Shown piece by piece: positions 49,401 through 56,507 of a stretch of 64,000 bases of DNA. Positions within the stretch are counted from its first letter, which is position 1. Each line of letters opens with the position of its first letter. This stretch comes from SKLM01 sp964450435 (lineage in GTDB: Bacteria > Chloroflexota > Anaerolineae > B4-G1): assembly GCA_964450435.1 (NCBI GenBank), contig CAYVCX010000002.1, positions 62,001 through 126,000 on the forward strand, given 5' to 3'. Under the pieces are notes generated by a model that was not told the DNA's origin, did not search any database, and worked only from the letters and a program-made list of their open reading frames with translations. A program made the translations under genes and the position numbers.

Positions 49401-51379
49401 AGCTCCTCGACATCCACGTGGCGCAGCACTTCGGCGTGAAGCGGGCCGAGGAGTTCCTCACTCTCTACGGCGCCGAGGCGATGGAGGCGCAGCCGGAGGA
49501 GCTGGACAAGCCCTACCGGGAGGTGGTGGAGCGGACGCGCGAGCTGTACGAGGAGAAACGCTTCTTCCACTGGGACCTCGAGTTCCCCGAGGTGTTCATC
49601 GACCTGGAGCGGGCGGCGTGGAAGGAGGACGGTGGGTTTGACGCCGTCGTGGGAAACCCGCCATGGCTAATGGCGGGCTATCACGAGACTACCACTCTGG
49701 ACTATTTTAGAGATGAGTATCGGTCAGCAAAGAAGAAGTTCGATCTTTACTATCTTTTCCTTGAACGAAGCTCCGTTCTAGTTTCGGCAGAGGGGGCTGC
49801 TGGGATGATTGTTCCCAACAAGTTCTTCCATACTAGGGCAGCCGCGAACTTGCGTACATTCCTGGCTAAAGGTAGATGGATTCGCCAAATTGTCGATTTT
49901 CGCGATTCCCAGGTCTTCGCGGGGGCGACTAACTACTCGTGCATCTTGTTGCTGCTCAGCGAACCCACTGATGGTCTTGTATATCTCCGAGCTCAACCCG
50001 GTCTTGAGATTAGTGAGGAATTCGACTTGGCATGGAGTGCTCTGTCTTCGTCCACTTGGAACTTCGAAGCCCCTGCGATTCGAGAGGTCTTCGGCAAGAT
50101 GGAGCAGGTTAGTGCACCTCTCGATGAGTTTTCTTCCGGGTTTGGATCTGGCGTGCAGAGTGGTGCAGATCGACTGCTTGTTGTGGACGCTGAAGTAGCC
50201 AAGGAGTTGGGCATCGAAGATAAGATGCTCCGCACATTTCTGAAAGGAAGAGATGTGCGAAGATATCGAATTACCGCCAGTCCCCAGTTCCTGATCTTTC
50301 CCTACGAAGTTGCGCAGAACGAATTCGTGCTGTTGTCTGAAGAGAATCTTGAGAGACACGAGCGTGCACACAGTTTCCTGAAGCAGCACAAACAAGATCT
50401 GTCGGAACGCGTATGGTTTGGCAGAGACGCGAAAGAACTGTCAGGCAAGTGGTACGGTATGATGTACCTCGACTCGTATGAAACGTTCGATAGCCCACAC
50501 ATCCTGACGCCCTCTTTGAGCGACCGATCCAATTTCTCTCTAGGCACAGGAGACATCTTCGCGACGGGTACAGCCGGAGTGACTTCCATCATCTTCGACG
50601 ATGATATCCCAGAAGCGATGCTTTATTTTCTAGCAGTATTGAACTCCAGGCTGATCAGCCTGCACGTGACAAGTCACAGTCCAGTGTTTTCGGGAGACTA
50701 CTACAAATTCAGCGGGCCCTACCTGAAGGAGACTCCTATTCGACGGATTCACTTCACCACCTCCGAAGCGAGTCGGCAGCGGCTTGTCGACGACCTTGTC
50801 GCTCGGTACCAACGAGATGAGTACGGGACTCTCTTGACGGAGATCGAGGCCTTGCTGCCCAAGAATGAAGACGGTGAATTCCTCGCATTCCAACCGGGCG
50901 CCACCGGTGCCGAGGAGAAGAGCGACGTCGTCCACGACCTGCTTGCCTATCTCGCCGAGCACATGATCGCCATGCACGAGGAGAAGCAGGCGCGCGTCGA
51001 GGTGTTCTGGGATGACCTGGAGGCCGCCTGCGAGTCGCCGCGTACGCTCGAGGAGCTGCGCGAGCACGGCAAATGGGAGCAGAGCCTGTGGAAGGACCCG
51101 GCCTGCCGGGCGTACGCGGACAGGGAGAGCCGCTCCACGCGCCACCTGGACGAGAGCCTGGGGTGGGACGAGGGGTGTTTCGAGGCTTTCGCCGGGATGC
51201 TGGCGGGGAAGACGAGCGTCACGCGGTTGATGATCGACGTGTACCGGAAGCATCACCCCGCCTACAAGGACCTGGTCGAGCGCATCGACGCGACGGATGA
51301 CCTGATCGACCAGATCGTCTATCGGCTGTACGGGCTGACGGAGGAGGAGATTGCGGTCGTGGAGGGGAGGGAGCCCTAA
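46499..51379 (+). CDS. Eco57I-type DNA methyltransferase (type IIG/DISARM-like)
   Basis: This protein of about 1626 residues is a large N6-adenine methyltransferase. SAM motif I is KICDPAMGSGHFLVEAVDY near residue 783, GVDLNPMAVELAKLSLWL lies near 861, and catalytic motif IV NPPW near 1054. ATGSYYTPDYIVKYIV precedes the methylase domain, as in Eco57I-type enzymes. The N-terminal region has a nuclease-like fold outline (ADFLLYTEGDEEPAAFVLAYPWNR) but no E-x-K pair that I can see, so cleavage may lie in a partner. The region after NPPW, about 49.67-50.84 kb, is visibly AT-richer than its flanks and probably encodes a swapped target-recognition domain. Two in-frame palindromic insertions lie at 47357 and 48164. 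A TTG at 46496 is an alternative start. Confidence 0.85.
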   Translation: MASSLRDDRRLSREHVQSLSSADRLAEFFATLRYPDDARLEMTPGALQLPQRLKDVTRRVERLTSVEGGALQVYLFELTSVTVAHTRALARAFRNRAGNFLLVLTDDYERIDFVLLEREVPGLTDDGPSRRGVTVRPRVLSVERRDPGRVALRVLRRFTFTEYDADGRRDPVADAYGQWEKLKSAYTVAEWSEPLFNNRALFSDYYLNERLPDHPAWEAEGRNRAFRAVRKTFAGARRRFAGEDAATIRRDLIRPLLETLGFRVHVPAAGAGDRRDEAVKRPRNRTPSPPRGEGRGETADFLLYTEGDEEPAAFVLAYPWNRYLDGKDGKRDDERPEENPGAQVVTLLEAGAADWGIVTNGKTWRLYSSRAHSRATNTYEVNLEETLASPDPGEPFRYFYLFFRAEAFAPEKRPVTGKTRELTFLDWLMDESQTYARELGERLKERVFEEIFPHFAEGFILALGTRAGMGGPETLLALPEEERQEQLDRVYQGTLTFLYRLLFLLYAESRDLLPVREVRGYYRISLRRLSEEVAEQAGPLEDLVPRRLEDAYPFNRHSDRPEGAERPERVEESRLYGRLLDLFKIIDSGSPARNVPTYNGGLFITEPGDDDTGREAQAARFLEQTALPDRYLALGLDRLARDVDPKRGDLGFIDYKSLGVRQLGSIYEGLLEFNIQIAAGEGLPNSGRSTSEVYLMSDKGERKATGSYYTPDYIVKYIVRHTVGPVLDEKLDALRPRLHEAEERFRKVVKRKVELEGVIPDEPMLLQNVAGEALHDLFDVKICDPAMGSGHFLVEAVDYVTDRLVRFLDGFSFLGVFFEGMRRSILEEMERQKVTVDPGQLTDVTLLQRHVLKRCIYGVDLNPMAVELAKLSLWLDCFTLGAPLSFLDHHLRCGNSLIGAMAQEVEEEIGSPTPDGQMTFLTGPFVGLLQAADVMQVLSRLADVTLEQVRESRSLFDDFEKQAKPFKQLLDIHVAQHFGVKRAEEFLTLYGAEAMEAQPEELDKPYREVVERTRELYEEKRFFHWDLEFPEVFIDLERAAWKEDGGFDAVVGNPPWLMAGYHETTTLDYFRDEYRSAKKKFDLYYLFLERSSVLVSAEGAAGMIVPNKFFHTRAAANLRTFLAKGRWIRQIVDFRDSQVFAGATNYSCILLLLSEPTDGLVYLRAQPGLEISEEFDLAWSALSSSTWNFEAPAIREVFGKMEQVSAPLDEFSSGFGSGVQSGADRLLVVDAEVAKELGIEDKMLRTFLKGRDVRRYRITASPQFLIFPYEVAQNEFVLLSEENLERHERAHSFLKQHKQDLSERVWFGRDAKELSGKWYGMMYLDSYETFDSPHILTPSLSDRSNFSLGTGDIFATGTAGVTSIIFDDDIPEAMLYFLAVLNSRLISLHVTSHSPVFSGDYYKFSGPYLKETPIRRIHFTTSEASRQRLVDDLVARYQRDEYGTLLTEIEALLPKNEDGEFLAFQPGATGAEEKSDVVHDLLAYLAEHMIAMHEEKQARVEVFWDDLEAACESPRTLEELREHGKWEQSLWKDPACRAYADRESRSTRHLDESLGWDEGCFEAFAGMLAGKTSVTRLMIDVYRKHHPAYKDLVERIDATDDLIDQIVYRLYGLTEEEIAVVEGREP
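47357..47393. repeat. In-frame palindromic insertion 1 in methyltransferase gene
   Basis: CCCTCTCCCC (47357-47366) pairs with GGGGAGAGGG (47370-47379) around CCA, then TAGGGGTGAG follows. It encodes the PSPPRGEGRGE phrase that such REP-like elements typically give when inserted in frame. Confidence 0.65.
48164..48220. repeat. In-frame palindromic insertion 2 in methyltransferase gene
   Basis: It runs from CGTCATTCCGAC to GAGTGGAGGAATCTCGC and matches the layout of the widespread GTCATTCCGA...GGAATCTC repeat. It encodes a charged R/E/P-rich stretch inside the protein. Confidence 0.6.
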
Positions 51380-51476
51380 CCTTCCCGAAAGCTGCATAGG
51401 ACTGAGTCGACCGATGAAGCCATCGTCAGCGCAAGCCCTCTCCTCGAGGCGGCGCTCTAGTAGCTTTCGGGAAGAT
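51379..51476. repeat. RAYT-associated palindromic element, copy A
   Basis: ACCTTCCCGAAAGCT (51379-51393) pairs with AGCTTTCGGGAAGAT (51462-51476), with one mismatch. The central 68 bases resemble those of copies B and C. Its first base is the last base of the methyltransferase TAA stop. Confidence 0.85.
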
Positions 51477-51726
51477 GGAACGTAGCCGGGGCGAGGCCAA
51501 TACCCTCGGATTGCAGAAAGGCACGATGAGGAGCATGCCGTATCGTCCATTTCTGAGATCCGTAGTAGTTCTTTGCGCGGGCTGACAGAGGAGATCGCAG
51601 AAGTCGATCAGGGCCGCTGATACGGACGGGATAGTAGAGCGCCGCTCGGCCAGACCGGAAGGATTGCTCACTTTGCAAAGATGTTGTAAAATACGTATTG
51701 TACGTATCTTACAATAGGAGGTTGCT
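51477..51726. other. Non-coding stretch after element A with RAYT-start-like fragment
   Basis: It holds GGAACG and then ATGCCGTATCGT (near 51535), the same 12 bases that begin the RAYT gene after element B, and then diverges. A 60-base part (51537-51601) is repeated at 52595-52655. No gene is supported. The antitoxin operator lies at its right end. Confidence 0.55.
51684..51714. promoter_or_regulatory. 31-bp palindrome before antitoxin gene (likely operator)
   Basis: TTGTAAAATACGTA (51684-51697) and TACGTATCTTACAA (51701-51714) are complementary except at one pair, around TTG. It ends 1 base before the AGGAGG ribosome site and overlaps TTGTAA and TACAAT promoter-like boxes. It is typical of TA autoregulation. 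Confidence 0.7.
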
Positions 51727-52158
51727 TTGAAAGCTGTCCAACGAGTGAGTCGAACGGAGCTGGCCCGCAACACCCGCCGGGTGCTAGGCGACGTGCAGAG
51801 GGGCCGCACCGCGCTGATCGAGAACTACGGCGAGCCGGAGGCGGCCCTGCTCGATATTGTCGACTATCGGATCCTCCGCGCCGTGATGCGCTACCACGCG
51901 GAAGAGCCGGAGATCGCTCCGGATGCCGGGCTGCCTGACGAGGCGGTTCAGGAGCTGGATGATCCCGACGCGCGCTACGAGCTGGTCTTCGCTCATTATC
52001 TGGCCGGCAGCATCAGCCTGGGCCGGGCTGCGGAGTTGCTGGAGATGCCCTGGCTGGAGCTGCGGACCCGTTGCCTGAGGCTCAGCGTGCCCCTGCGCAC
52101 GGCCCCCGGTGACGCCACAGAGTCGGCCGGCGACGTGGCGACGGCTGCAGACTGGTGA
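51727..52158 (+). CDS. Phd-like antitoxin with C-terminal UPF0175-like domain
   Basis: This 143-residue protein has an N-terminal Phd/YefM-like part (VSRTELARNTRRVLGDVQRG, then IENYGEPEAALLDI) and a C-terminal helix-turn-helix-like part (ISLGRAAELLEMPWLELRTR) of UPF0175 type. Such antitoxins usually pair with a PIN-type toxin gene (DUF3368) directly downstream. None is present here; only about 90 bases separate it from a DUF433 gene. It is therefore an orphan, or its toxin was lost. It has a TTG start with AGGAGG and a 31-bp palindrome upstream. Confidence 0.75.
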   Translation: MKAVQRVSRTELARNTRRVLGDVQRGRTALIENYGEPEAALLDIVDYRILRAVMRYHAEEPEIAPDAGLPDEAVQELDDPDARYELVFAHYLAGSISLGRAAELLEMPWLELRTRCLRLSVPLRTAPGDATESAGDVATAADW

Positions 52159-52248
52159 ACGTCGGTCTCTCGGCGTTGGGGCCCTGGCGTTCGGTCTGAG
52201 GTGCTATGGCGCGATGGGGAATCCGTCGGGATTAAGGAGGGAGGACAG

Positions 52249-52485
52249 ATGGAAGGTCTGGAGCGTATCACATTCGACACCGAGGTGAAGGGAGGGAGGG
52301 CGTGCATTCGTGGGATGCGTATCACGGTCTCTTTGATCCTGAACCTGCTTGCGAACGGGATGACGCGGGAGGAAATCCTGGAATCGTACCCCTACCTGGA
52401 ACCGGAGGACATCCAGGCGGCGCTGAGCTACGCGGTCTGGCTGGCGGATGAGTCCGTATACACGGTGGAGCGCGTGCCGACGTGA
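52249..52485 (+). CDS. DUF433 family antitoxin-like protein
   Basis: This 78-residue protein is a DUF433 member. RITFDTEVKGGRACIRGMRI near residue 5 and the HTH part (LLANGMTREEILESYPYLEPEDIQAALSYA, split as LLANGMTREEILES and YPYLEPEDIQAALSYA) match the family. DUF433 proteins are usually the antitoxin-like partners of DUF5615 PIN-like proteins. Here the partner overlaps by 3 bases but is truncated, so the module is half dead. An AGGAGGGAGG site precedes the ATG. Confidence 0.9.
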   Translation: MEGLERITFDTEVKGGRACIRGMRITVSLILNLLANGMTREEILESYPYLEPEDIQAALSYAVWLADESVYTVERVPT

Positions 52486-52655
52486 AATTCCTCGCGGACA
52501 TGGGGATCTCCCTGCGGAGCGTGGCGTACGTGCGCGGTCTCGGTCGTGAAACGGAAAACCACTCCGGGTTGGGAAAATACACGCTCGGGAGCTCGCCGTA
52601 TCGTCCATGTCTGAAATCCGCGGTAGTCCTTTGCACGGGCTGACGGAGGACGAGA
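52482..52655 (+). pseudogene. Truncated DUF5615 PIN-like toxin gene
   Basis: The GTG at 52482 overlaps the DUF433 stop codon. The product begins VKFLADMGISLRSVAYVRGL, which is the DUF5615 family start (Asp being the first acidic site), but family similarity stops after about 22 residues. The remaining sequence is replaced by a segment that repeats 51537-51601 and ends with a GLTEDEIVVIE-like phrase resembling the 3' end of the methyltransferase gene. The toxin is therefore lost. Confidence 0.7.
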
Positions 52656-52724
52656 TCGTGGTCATAGAGACACAGATTTGACCAAACTCCTTTATTGAAT
52701 GATAATGCGGTCAGGAGGGTCCAA

Positions 52725-53507
52725 ATGCCACTCAACTTCCCTGTCGTAGAAGATGTCCATCTGTCCAATGCACCGGTGCGGGAGGTTATCTGTCAGGTCA
52801 GATTTCCTACCATACTGCGCATAGCGCACGAAGAACCGGTGGGCTTCCAGGAGTGCATCAGGGACCGGTTTCCTTTATTGGAGGCTGAGCGCCGCGTCGT
52901 CATCGAGACGGAAGGGGTGAAACCCGGTGGACGGGCGAAGTTTCCCCCTTCGGTCTTCCGCTTCCGCAACCGGGAGAAGACGCGAATGCTTAGCCTGGCG
53001 TCCGACTTCTACGCCTTGAGCTTCACGGACTATGAGCACTGGGCAGGTTTCGCTGATTGGCTCTCGCACGCCGCCGAGGCAGTCCGGGAGGTCTACACCA
53101 TTCCTTACTCGACTCGCATTGGATTGCGCTATATCAACGTGATCGACCGTGGATTCGGTGACTTCGCCGATTTCGATGCGGTACTCGACCTGTTCCGCGA
53201 TGAGCTGACGGCCATGCTCAGGACAGACGTCATTCGGTCTCCGGAGCTGGCGATGCATCGAATTGAGGCGCTGGCGGATGGTGACCAGTTCACCTTCCGC
53301 TATGGCTTGATCCACGAGGGCACGCCACCCGAGCCCAGATTCCTTCTGGATTTCGACCACTATGCTGAGGGGGAGCTCTCTCTGGACGATCTGCTCAGCC
53401 GTTGTGAGCGTTATCATCGGCACATCTACAATGCCTTTCGGTGGTGTATTGCCGAAGGCAAACTGGGATTCTTCCAGCCCGAACCGGACGCCGGGAAGGG
53501 AATCTGA
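52725..53507 (+). CDS. TIGR04255 family protein
   Basis: This 260-residue protein matches the sporadic TIGR04255 family. The N-terminal NAPVREVICQVRF is typical, FRFRNREKTRMLSLASDFYALSF near residue 80 (split as FRFRNREKTRMLSL and ASDFYALSF) and IGLRYINVIDR near 135 follow. The C-terminal half ends in a helix region. The function of this family is unknown, and it is often found on mobile or defence-associated DNA. I chose the ATG at 52725 because AGGAGGG lies 5 bases upstream. The next gene starts 2 bases after its stop. Confidence 0.8.
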   Translation: MPLNFPVVEDVHLSNAPVREVICQVRFPTILRIAHEEPVGFQECIRDRFPLLEAERRVVIETEGVKPGGRAKFPPSVFRFRNREKTRMLSLASDFYALSFTDYEHWAGFADWLSHAAEAVREVYTIPYSTRIGLRYINVIDRGFGDFADFDAVLDLFRDELTAMLRTDVIRSPELAMHRIEALADGDQFTFRYGLIHEGTPPEPRFLLDFDHYAEGELSLDDLLSRCERYHRHIYNAFRWCIAEGKLGFFQPEPDAGKGI

Positions 53508-53509
53508 CG

Positions 53510-54229
53510 ATGAGCATGCTTGTGGATTTCGATACTGAGCAGCACATATATCGTGCTGAAATATGCGCACCTTTCGACTACGCTGGAGCCACGGGACCCC
53601 AGGTCACGCCTCTCCCCGAGTGCTGGCCTGGGACCTCCAGCCAGGTAGTCGTCGCAGGACCCGAGCGTAGACGAAGGCCACAAGACCTGGCGGCGCCTGA
53701 GGAGATGGACATGACGGATGCTGAGGTTGGTTCTGTCTATTCGGCCTGGTACACGCGCCGTGATCGAACGGGCGCCCGGGCCGGGGATGATCTCATTTCT
53801 CTTATGGAACGGATGGCTTCCGAGCCTGATCCGCGCGCATTCCTCAGCCTCGTCGAGATGGTCGACTGGTCTACTCGGCGTCCTGAGGAATTGACGGCAG
53901 CGATTGATCTGGCTCTGAGGGAGGAGAGGCCCACGCTGGCAACGAGACTGGCCCAGTTAGCGCGAGAGCTGTTTCCCCATCACGAGCGAATCGCACGCGC
54001 AGCGCGGGTGCTGGCTCCCGGGAGCGCCCGTTCGACGTACCTGCCTCCTGCCGAAGGGCTGAGAGCCTCAAGAAGATGGTTGCGTGAGCACGCAGATGAG
54101 TACCGTGGTCAGTGGGTGGCCGTCAGGCAAGGGGCGCTGGTAGGCGCCGCCCCCTTCTTGGAGCAAATGGAAGACCTTATCGATCTGGAGGAGGAGGGTG
54201 CCAACCTCCTCGTCACTAGAGTCCTCTAG
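53510..54229 (+). CDS. Hypothetical protein with C-terminal DUF5678-like segment
   Basis: This 239-residue protein follows the TIGR04255 gene by 2 bases. Its first half has no motif I recognise. Near residue 195 the phrase YRGQWVAVRQGALVGAAPFL and the final LLVTRVL resemble DUF5678, a short domain often found beside aspartyl proteases. The middle is helix-rich (ALREERPTLATRLAQLARELF). Together with its neighbours it forms a three-gene cassette. The role is unknown. Confidence 0.6.
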   Translation: MSMLVDFDTEQHIYRAEICAPFDYAGATGPQVTPLPECWPGTSSQVVVAGPERRRRPQDLAAPEEMDMTDAEVGSVYSAWYTRRDRTGARAGDDLISLMERMASEPDPRAFLSLVEMVDWSTRRPEELTAAIDLALREERPTLATRLAQLARELFPHHERIARAARVLAPGSARSTYLPPAEGLRASRRWLREHADEYRGQWVAVRQGALVGAAPFLEQMEDLIDLEEEGANLLVTRVL

Positions 54230-54238
54230 AGAGCATAG

Positions 54239-54706
54239 ATGGCTCGGTTTGATGATCTGCTCATCGGGGGCCACTTCGCCACGGGTGTCGCCACCTACGA
54301 AGATTTCTATCCTGGAGACAAGGAGAACGCTCGCATTGTGCTCAGTGTGAGCATTGCGGGACGCATAAGCACAGAGGCTATCGTTGATACGGGAGCGCCA
54401 TATTGCATTCTCGCCCCCCAGTTGGTCAAGCAGGCTGGCATTTCGCCCGACTCGGGTTATGCACCCACAGGACCACTGAAGATAAGGGGAATCTTTTACA
54501 GAGGGACACTTCACAGGATGTCGATTGTCCTGCGAAACGAGCAAGAAGGTGGTGATCTCGAGGTCCCCGCCACGGTCTTTGTGCCCACGATACCGCAGGG
54601 AGAACCGTGGCTTCATCCGAATTTCCTGGGCCTGACCGGGTTACTGGAGCGGATCCGCTTTGCCGTTGATCCGGCTGAGAACGCGTTCTATTTCGGTCCG
54701 CTCTAA
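54239..54706 (+). CDS. Retropepsin-like aspartic protease
   Basis: This 155-residue protein has the retropepsin motif IVDTGAPYCILAP near residue 48, with the catalytic Asp in DTG and a hydrophobic flap region afterwards. It resembles small clan AA proteases of bacteria that pair with DUF5678-type proteins. Such enzymes work as dimers because each chain gives one Asp. The target is unknown. It lies 9 bases after the preceding gene. Confidence 0.8.
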   Translation: MARFDDLLIGGHFATGVATYEDFYPGDKENARIVLSVSIAGRISTEAIVDTGAPYCILAPQLVKQAGISPDSGYAPTGPLKIRGIFYRGTLHRMSIVLRNEQEGGDLEVPATVFVPTIPQGEPWLHPNFLGLTGLLERIRFAVDPAENAFYFGPL

Positions 54707-54817
54707 CCACTTGAAACTGTCCGAGGCGCGTGGATAGCCGGCTGGAGCGCATTCTATGTTCAATACCTCGCTCCGGCCAGGTGAATCGAGCAACGTGTAT
54801 CTGATCGAGGACTCAGT

Positions 54818-55003
54818 ATGAGCTCCCCCTACATCATAGACAACCGCGCTCACATACTATCCGACGTCCTCAAGGAGCTTCCCCACGTCGACGCCGTCCA
54901 CGCCCTCGACGTCCCCACTGCCTGCTTCAACGTCCGTGGCTTCGACTTCGTGCGCGAGGGCGTGCAAGGCGTTGAGCGCGGGGCCTTTAGCCGCATGGGT
55001 TAA
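54818..55003 (+). pseudogene. Truncated copy of helicase 5' end, copy 1
   Basis: It encodes MSSPYIIDNRAHILSDV and continues with VDAVHALDVPT and CFNVRGF, clearly related to the N-terminus of the PLD-helicase at 57445 but diverged. Similarity ends after about 45 residues. A VapC gene lies just downstream. The same frame after the TAA stop is open up to 55139 and encodes a tail (DAFASRHGVLTLDLIQAAR) that may be the remains of the VapC antitoxin. Confidence 0.7.
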
Positions 55004-55142
55004 GCCCGACGGGCCCGAGCGCTTCGGGACGCCTTCGCCTCCCGCCACGGTGTCCTCACCCTGGACCTGATCCAGGCTGCCCGGGCTGACCGGCAGGCGC
55101 AGCACGATCCCCCTCCCGACCGCCCCGGCGGGGGTTAGCGCC

Positions 55143-55580
55143 GTGAGCCACATCGTCGACGCCAACCTCGGCCTCGCCCTGGTCCTCGCCACCCCCTACT
55201 CCGACCGGGCTCAGATCCTGTGGGAGAGCTGGAGTTCCCAGCAGGCCGTCGTCTTCGCCCCCGATCTGTGGGCCTACGAGCTAACCTCGGCCCTCCGCAA
55301 AGCGATGGTGGTGACCGGTATGAGCCTCGCCGGGGCCGAGGCGCGTCTCGAGGCCCTGACTCAGCTCGGCGTTCGGCTGGTGCCGCCCACGCCGCAGCTC
55401 CATCAATCCGCTCTCCGCTGGGCGCACCGTCTGGGCCACACGGTGGCCTACGATGCCCAGTATCTGGCCCTGGCCGAGCTCCTCGGTTGTGACTTCTGGA
55501 CCGCCGATCGCCGCCTGGCGGCAGCGCTGAGCCCCGGCGTTCCCTGGGTCCATTGGGTGGGCAACGGTGATCCAGCATAG
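55143..55580 (+). CDS. vapC: VapC-like PIN-domain toxin
   Basis: This 145-residue PIN-domain ribonuclease has acidic residues in the expected places: VDANLGLA near residue 5, WAYELTSAL near 43, AYDAQYLALAE near 101 and FWTADRRLA near 118. VapC toxins cleave tRNA or rRNA when the antitoxin is lost. The expected antitoxin gene is not intact: the upstream sequence is a helicase fragment followed by a short in-frame tail. The GTG start lies 3 bases after the end of that tail. Confidence 0.85.
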   Translation: MSHIVDANLGLALVLATPYSDRAQILWESWSSQQAVVFAPDLWAYELTSALRKAMVVTGMSLAGAEARLEALTQLGVRLVPPTPQLHQSALRWAHRLGHTVAYDAQYLALAELLGCDFWTADRRLAAALSPGVPWVHWVGNGDPA

Positions 55581-55639
55581 CCCAAGCATCGCCACCGCCG
55601 GCCCGATGCCCGCATCGGCCCACACCAGGAGGCCGTGAG

Positions 55640-55831
55640 ATGAACCTCCCCTACGTCATCGACAACCGCGCTCACAACCTGGCCGACGTCCTCAACGATC
55701 TCCTCCGCAGCGACGCCGTCCACGCCCTCGATATCGCCACCGCCTACTTCAACGTCGGCGGCTTCCACCTCCTTCCTGAACGACTGGAGGAGCTAACCTC
55801 GTTCCGCCTTCTCGTGGGCTCGGCGACTTGA
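55640..55831 (+). pseudogene. Truncated copy of helicase 5' end, copy 2
   Basis: It is nearly identical to the helicase N-terminus. About 180 bases match the start of the gene at 57445 with roughly a dozen mismatches by my count (MNLPYVIDNRAHNLADVLND). It ends at SFRLLVGSAT, where the next TA module starts. An AGGAGG site precedes its ATG, so it could still be translated as a 63-residue peptide. Confidence 0.85.
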
Positions 55832-55855
55832 CAGCAACTGGAAGTGGGATAAAAT
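55828..55855 (+). promoter_or_regulatory. Sigma70-type promoter of second AbiE pair
   Basis: A consensus TTGACA (55828-55833) and TAAAAT (55850-55855) are spaced 16 bases apart. It begins exactly where helicase homology stops. Confidence 0.7.
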
Positions 55856-55861
55856 GCTCGG

Positions 55862-55877
55862 TACTTATGTATAAGTA
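55862..55877. promoter_or_regulatory. Palindrome at predicted start point (likely operator)
   Basis: TACTTA (55862-55867) and TAAGTA (55872-55877) are complementary around TGTA. It lies at the predicted transcription start before the AbiEi gene. Confidence 0.5.
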
Positions 55878-55898
55878 TATAGGGTTTTATCCAGTCCA

Positions 55899-56507
55899 AT
55901 GGTGACCAGTGACGCTGTCCAGGAGGCGAAGAGGATTTTCCGCGAGCACGGCGGCATCCTGCGGACGTCCGAGGCGCTGGAGCAGGGCATTCACCCGCGC
56001 ACACTCCGCGCCATGCGTGATTCGAGCGCGCTGGATCGCCTCGCGCGGGGGCTCTATCGCCTGGCCGATCTGCCCCCGCTATCCAACCCGGACCTGGTCA
56101 CCGTAGCTTTCAAGGTCCCGGACGGGGTTATCTGCTTGGTCTCCGCCCTCGCTTTTCACGATCTGACGACCGAGATCCCCCACTCGGTGGATGTCGCCGT
56201 GGAGAAGGGAGGCTGGCGACCGCGACTGAAGCATCCCCCCCTGCGCGTCTTCTGGTTCTCCAGCGCTGCCTGGCGCGAAGGGGTGGGTACGTATCAGGTC
56301 GACGGGGTGCCCGTCCGGATCACGACCCCGGCCAAGACGGTGGCCGATATGTTCAAGTTTCGACGCCAGCTAGGGCTCGACATCGCCCTCGAGGCGCTGA
56401 AGGAATATCGTGATCGGGACGCTTTGGACGTCGACGAGCTGCTTCACTACGCCAGTGTTTGCCGGGTTGATGAGGTCATCACCCCCTACCTGGAGGCCCT
56501 GGTGTGA
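55899..56507 (+). CDS. AbiEi-family antitoxin, second system
   Basis: This 202-residue protein matches the shorter AbiEi type: an N-terminal winged helix (GILRTSEALEQGIHPRTLRAMRD, split as GILRTSEALEQGIH and PRTLRAMRD), then LARGLYRLADLPP near residue 49 and VCLVSALAFHDLTTE-like AbiEi_1 core. It differs greatly from the AbiEi at 44.2 kb. The toxin gene overlaps by 4 bases. The promoter and a small palindrome lie just upstream. Confidence 0.88.
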   Translation: MVTSDAVQEAKRIFREHGGILRTSEALEQGIHPRTLRAMRDSSALDRLARGLYRLADLPPLSNPDLVTVAFKVPDGVICLVSALAFHDLTTEIPHSVDVAVEKGGWRPRLKHPPLRVFWFSSAAWREGVGTYQVDGVPVRITTPAKTVADMFKFRRQLGLDIALEALKEYRDRDALDVDELLHYASVCRVDEVITPYLEALV

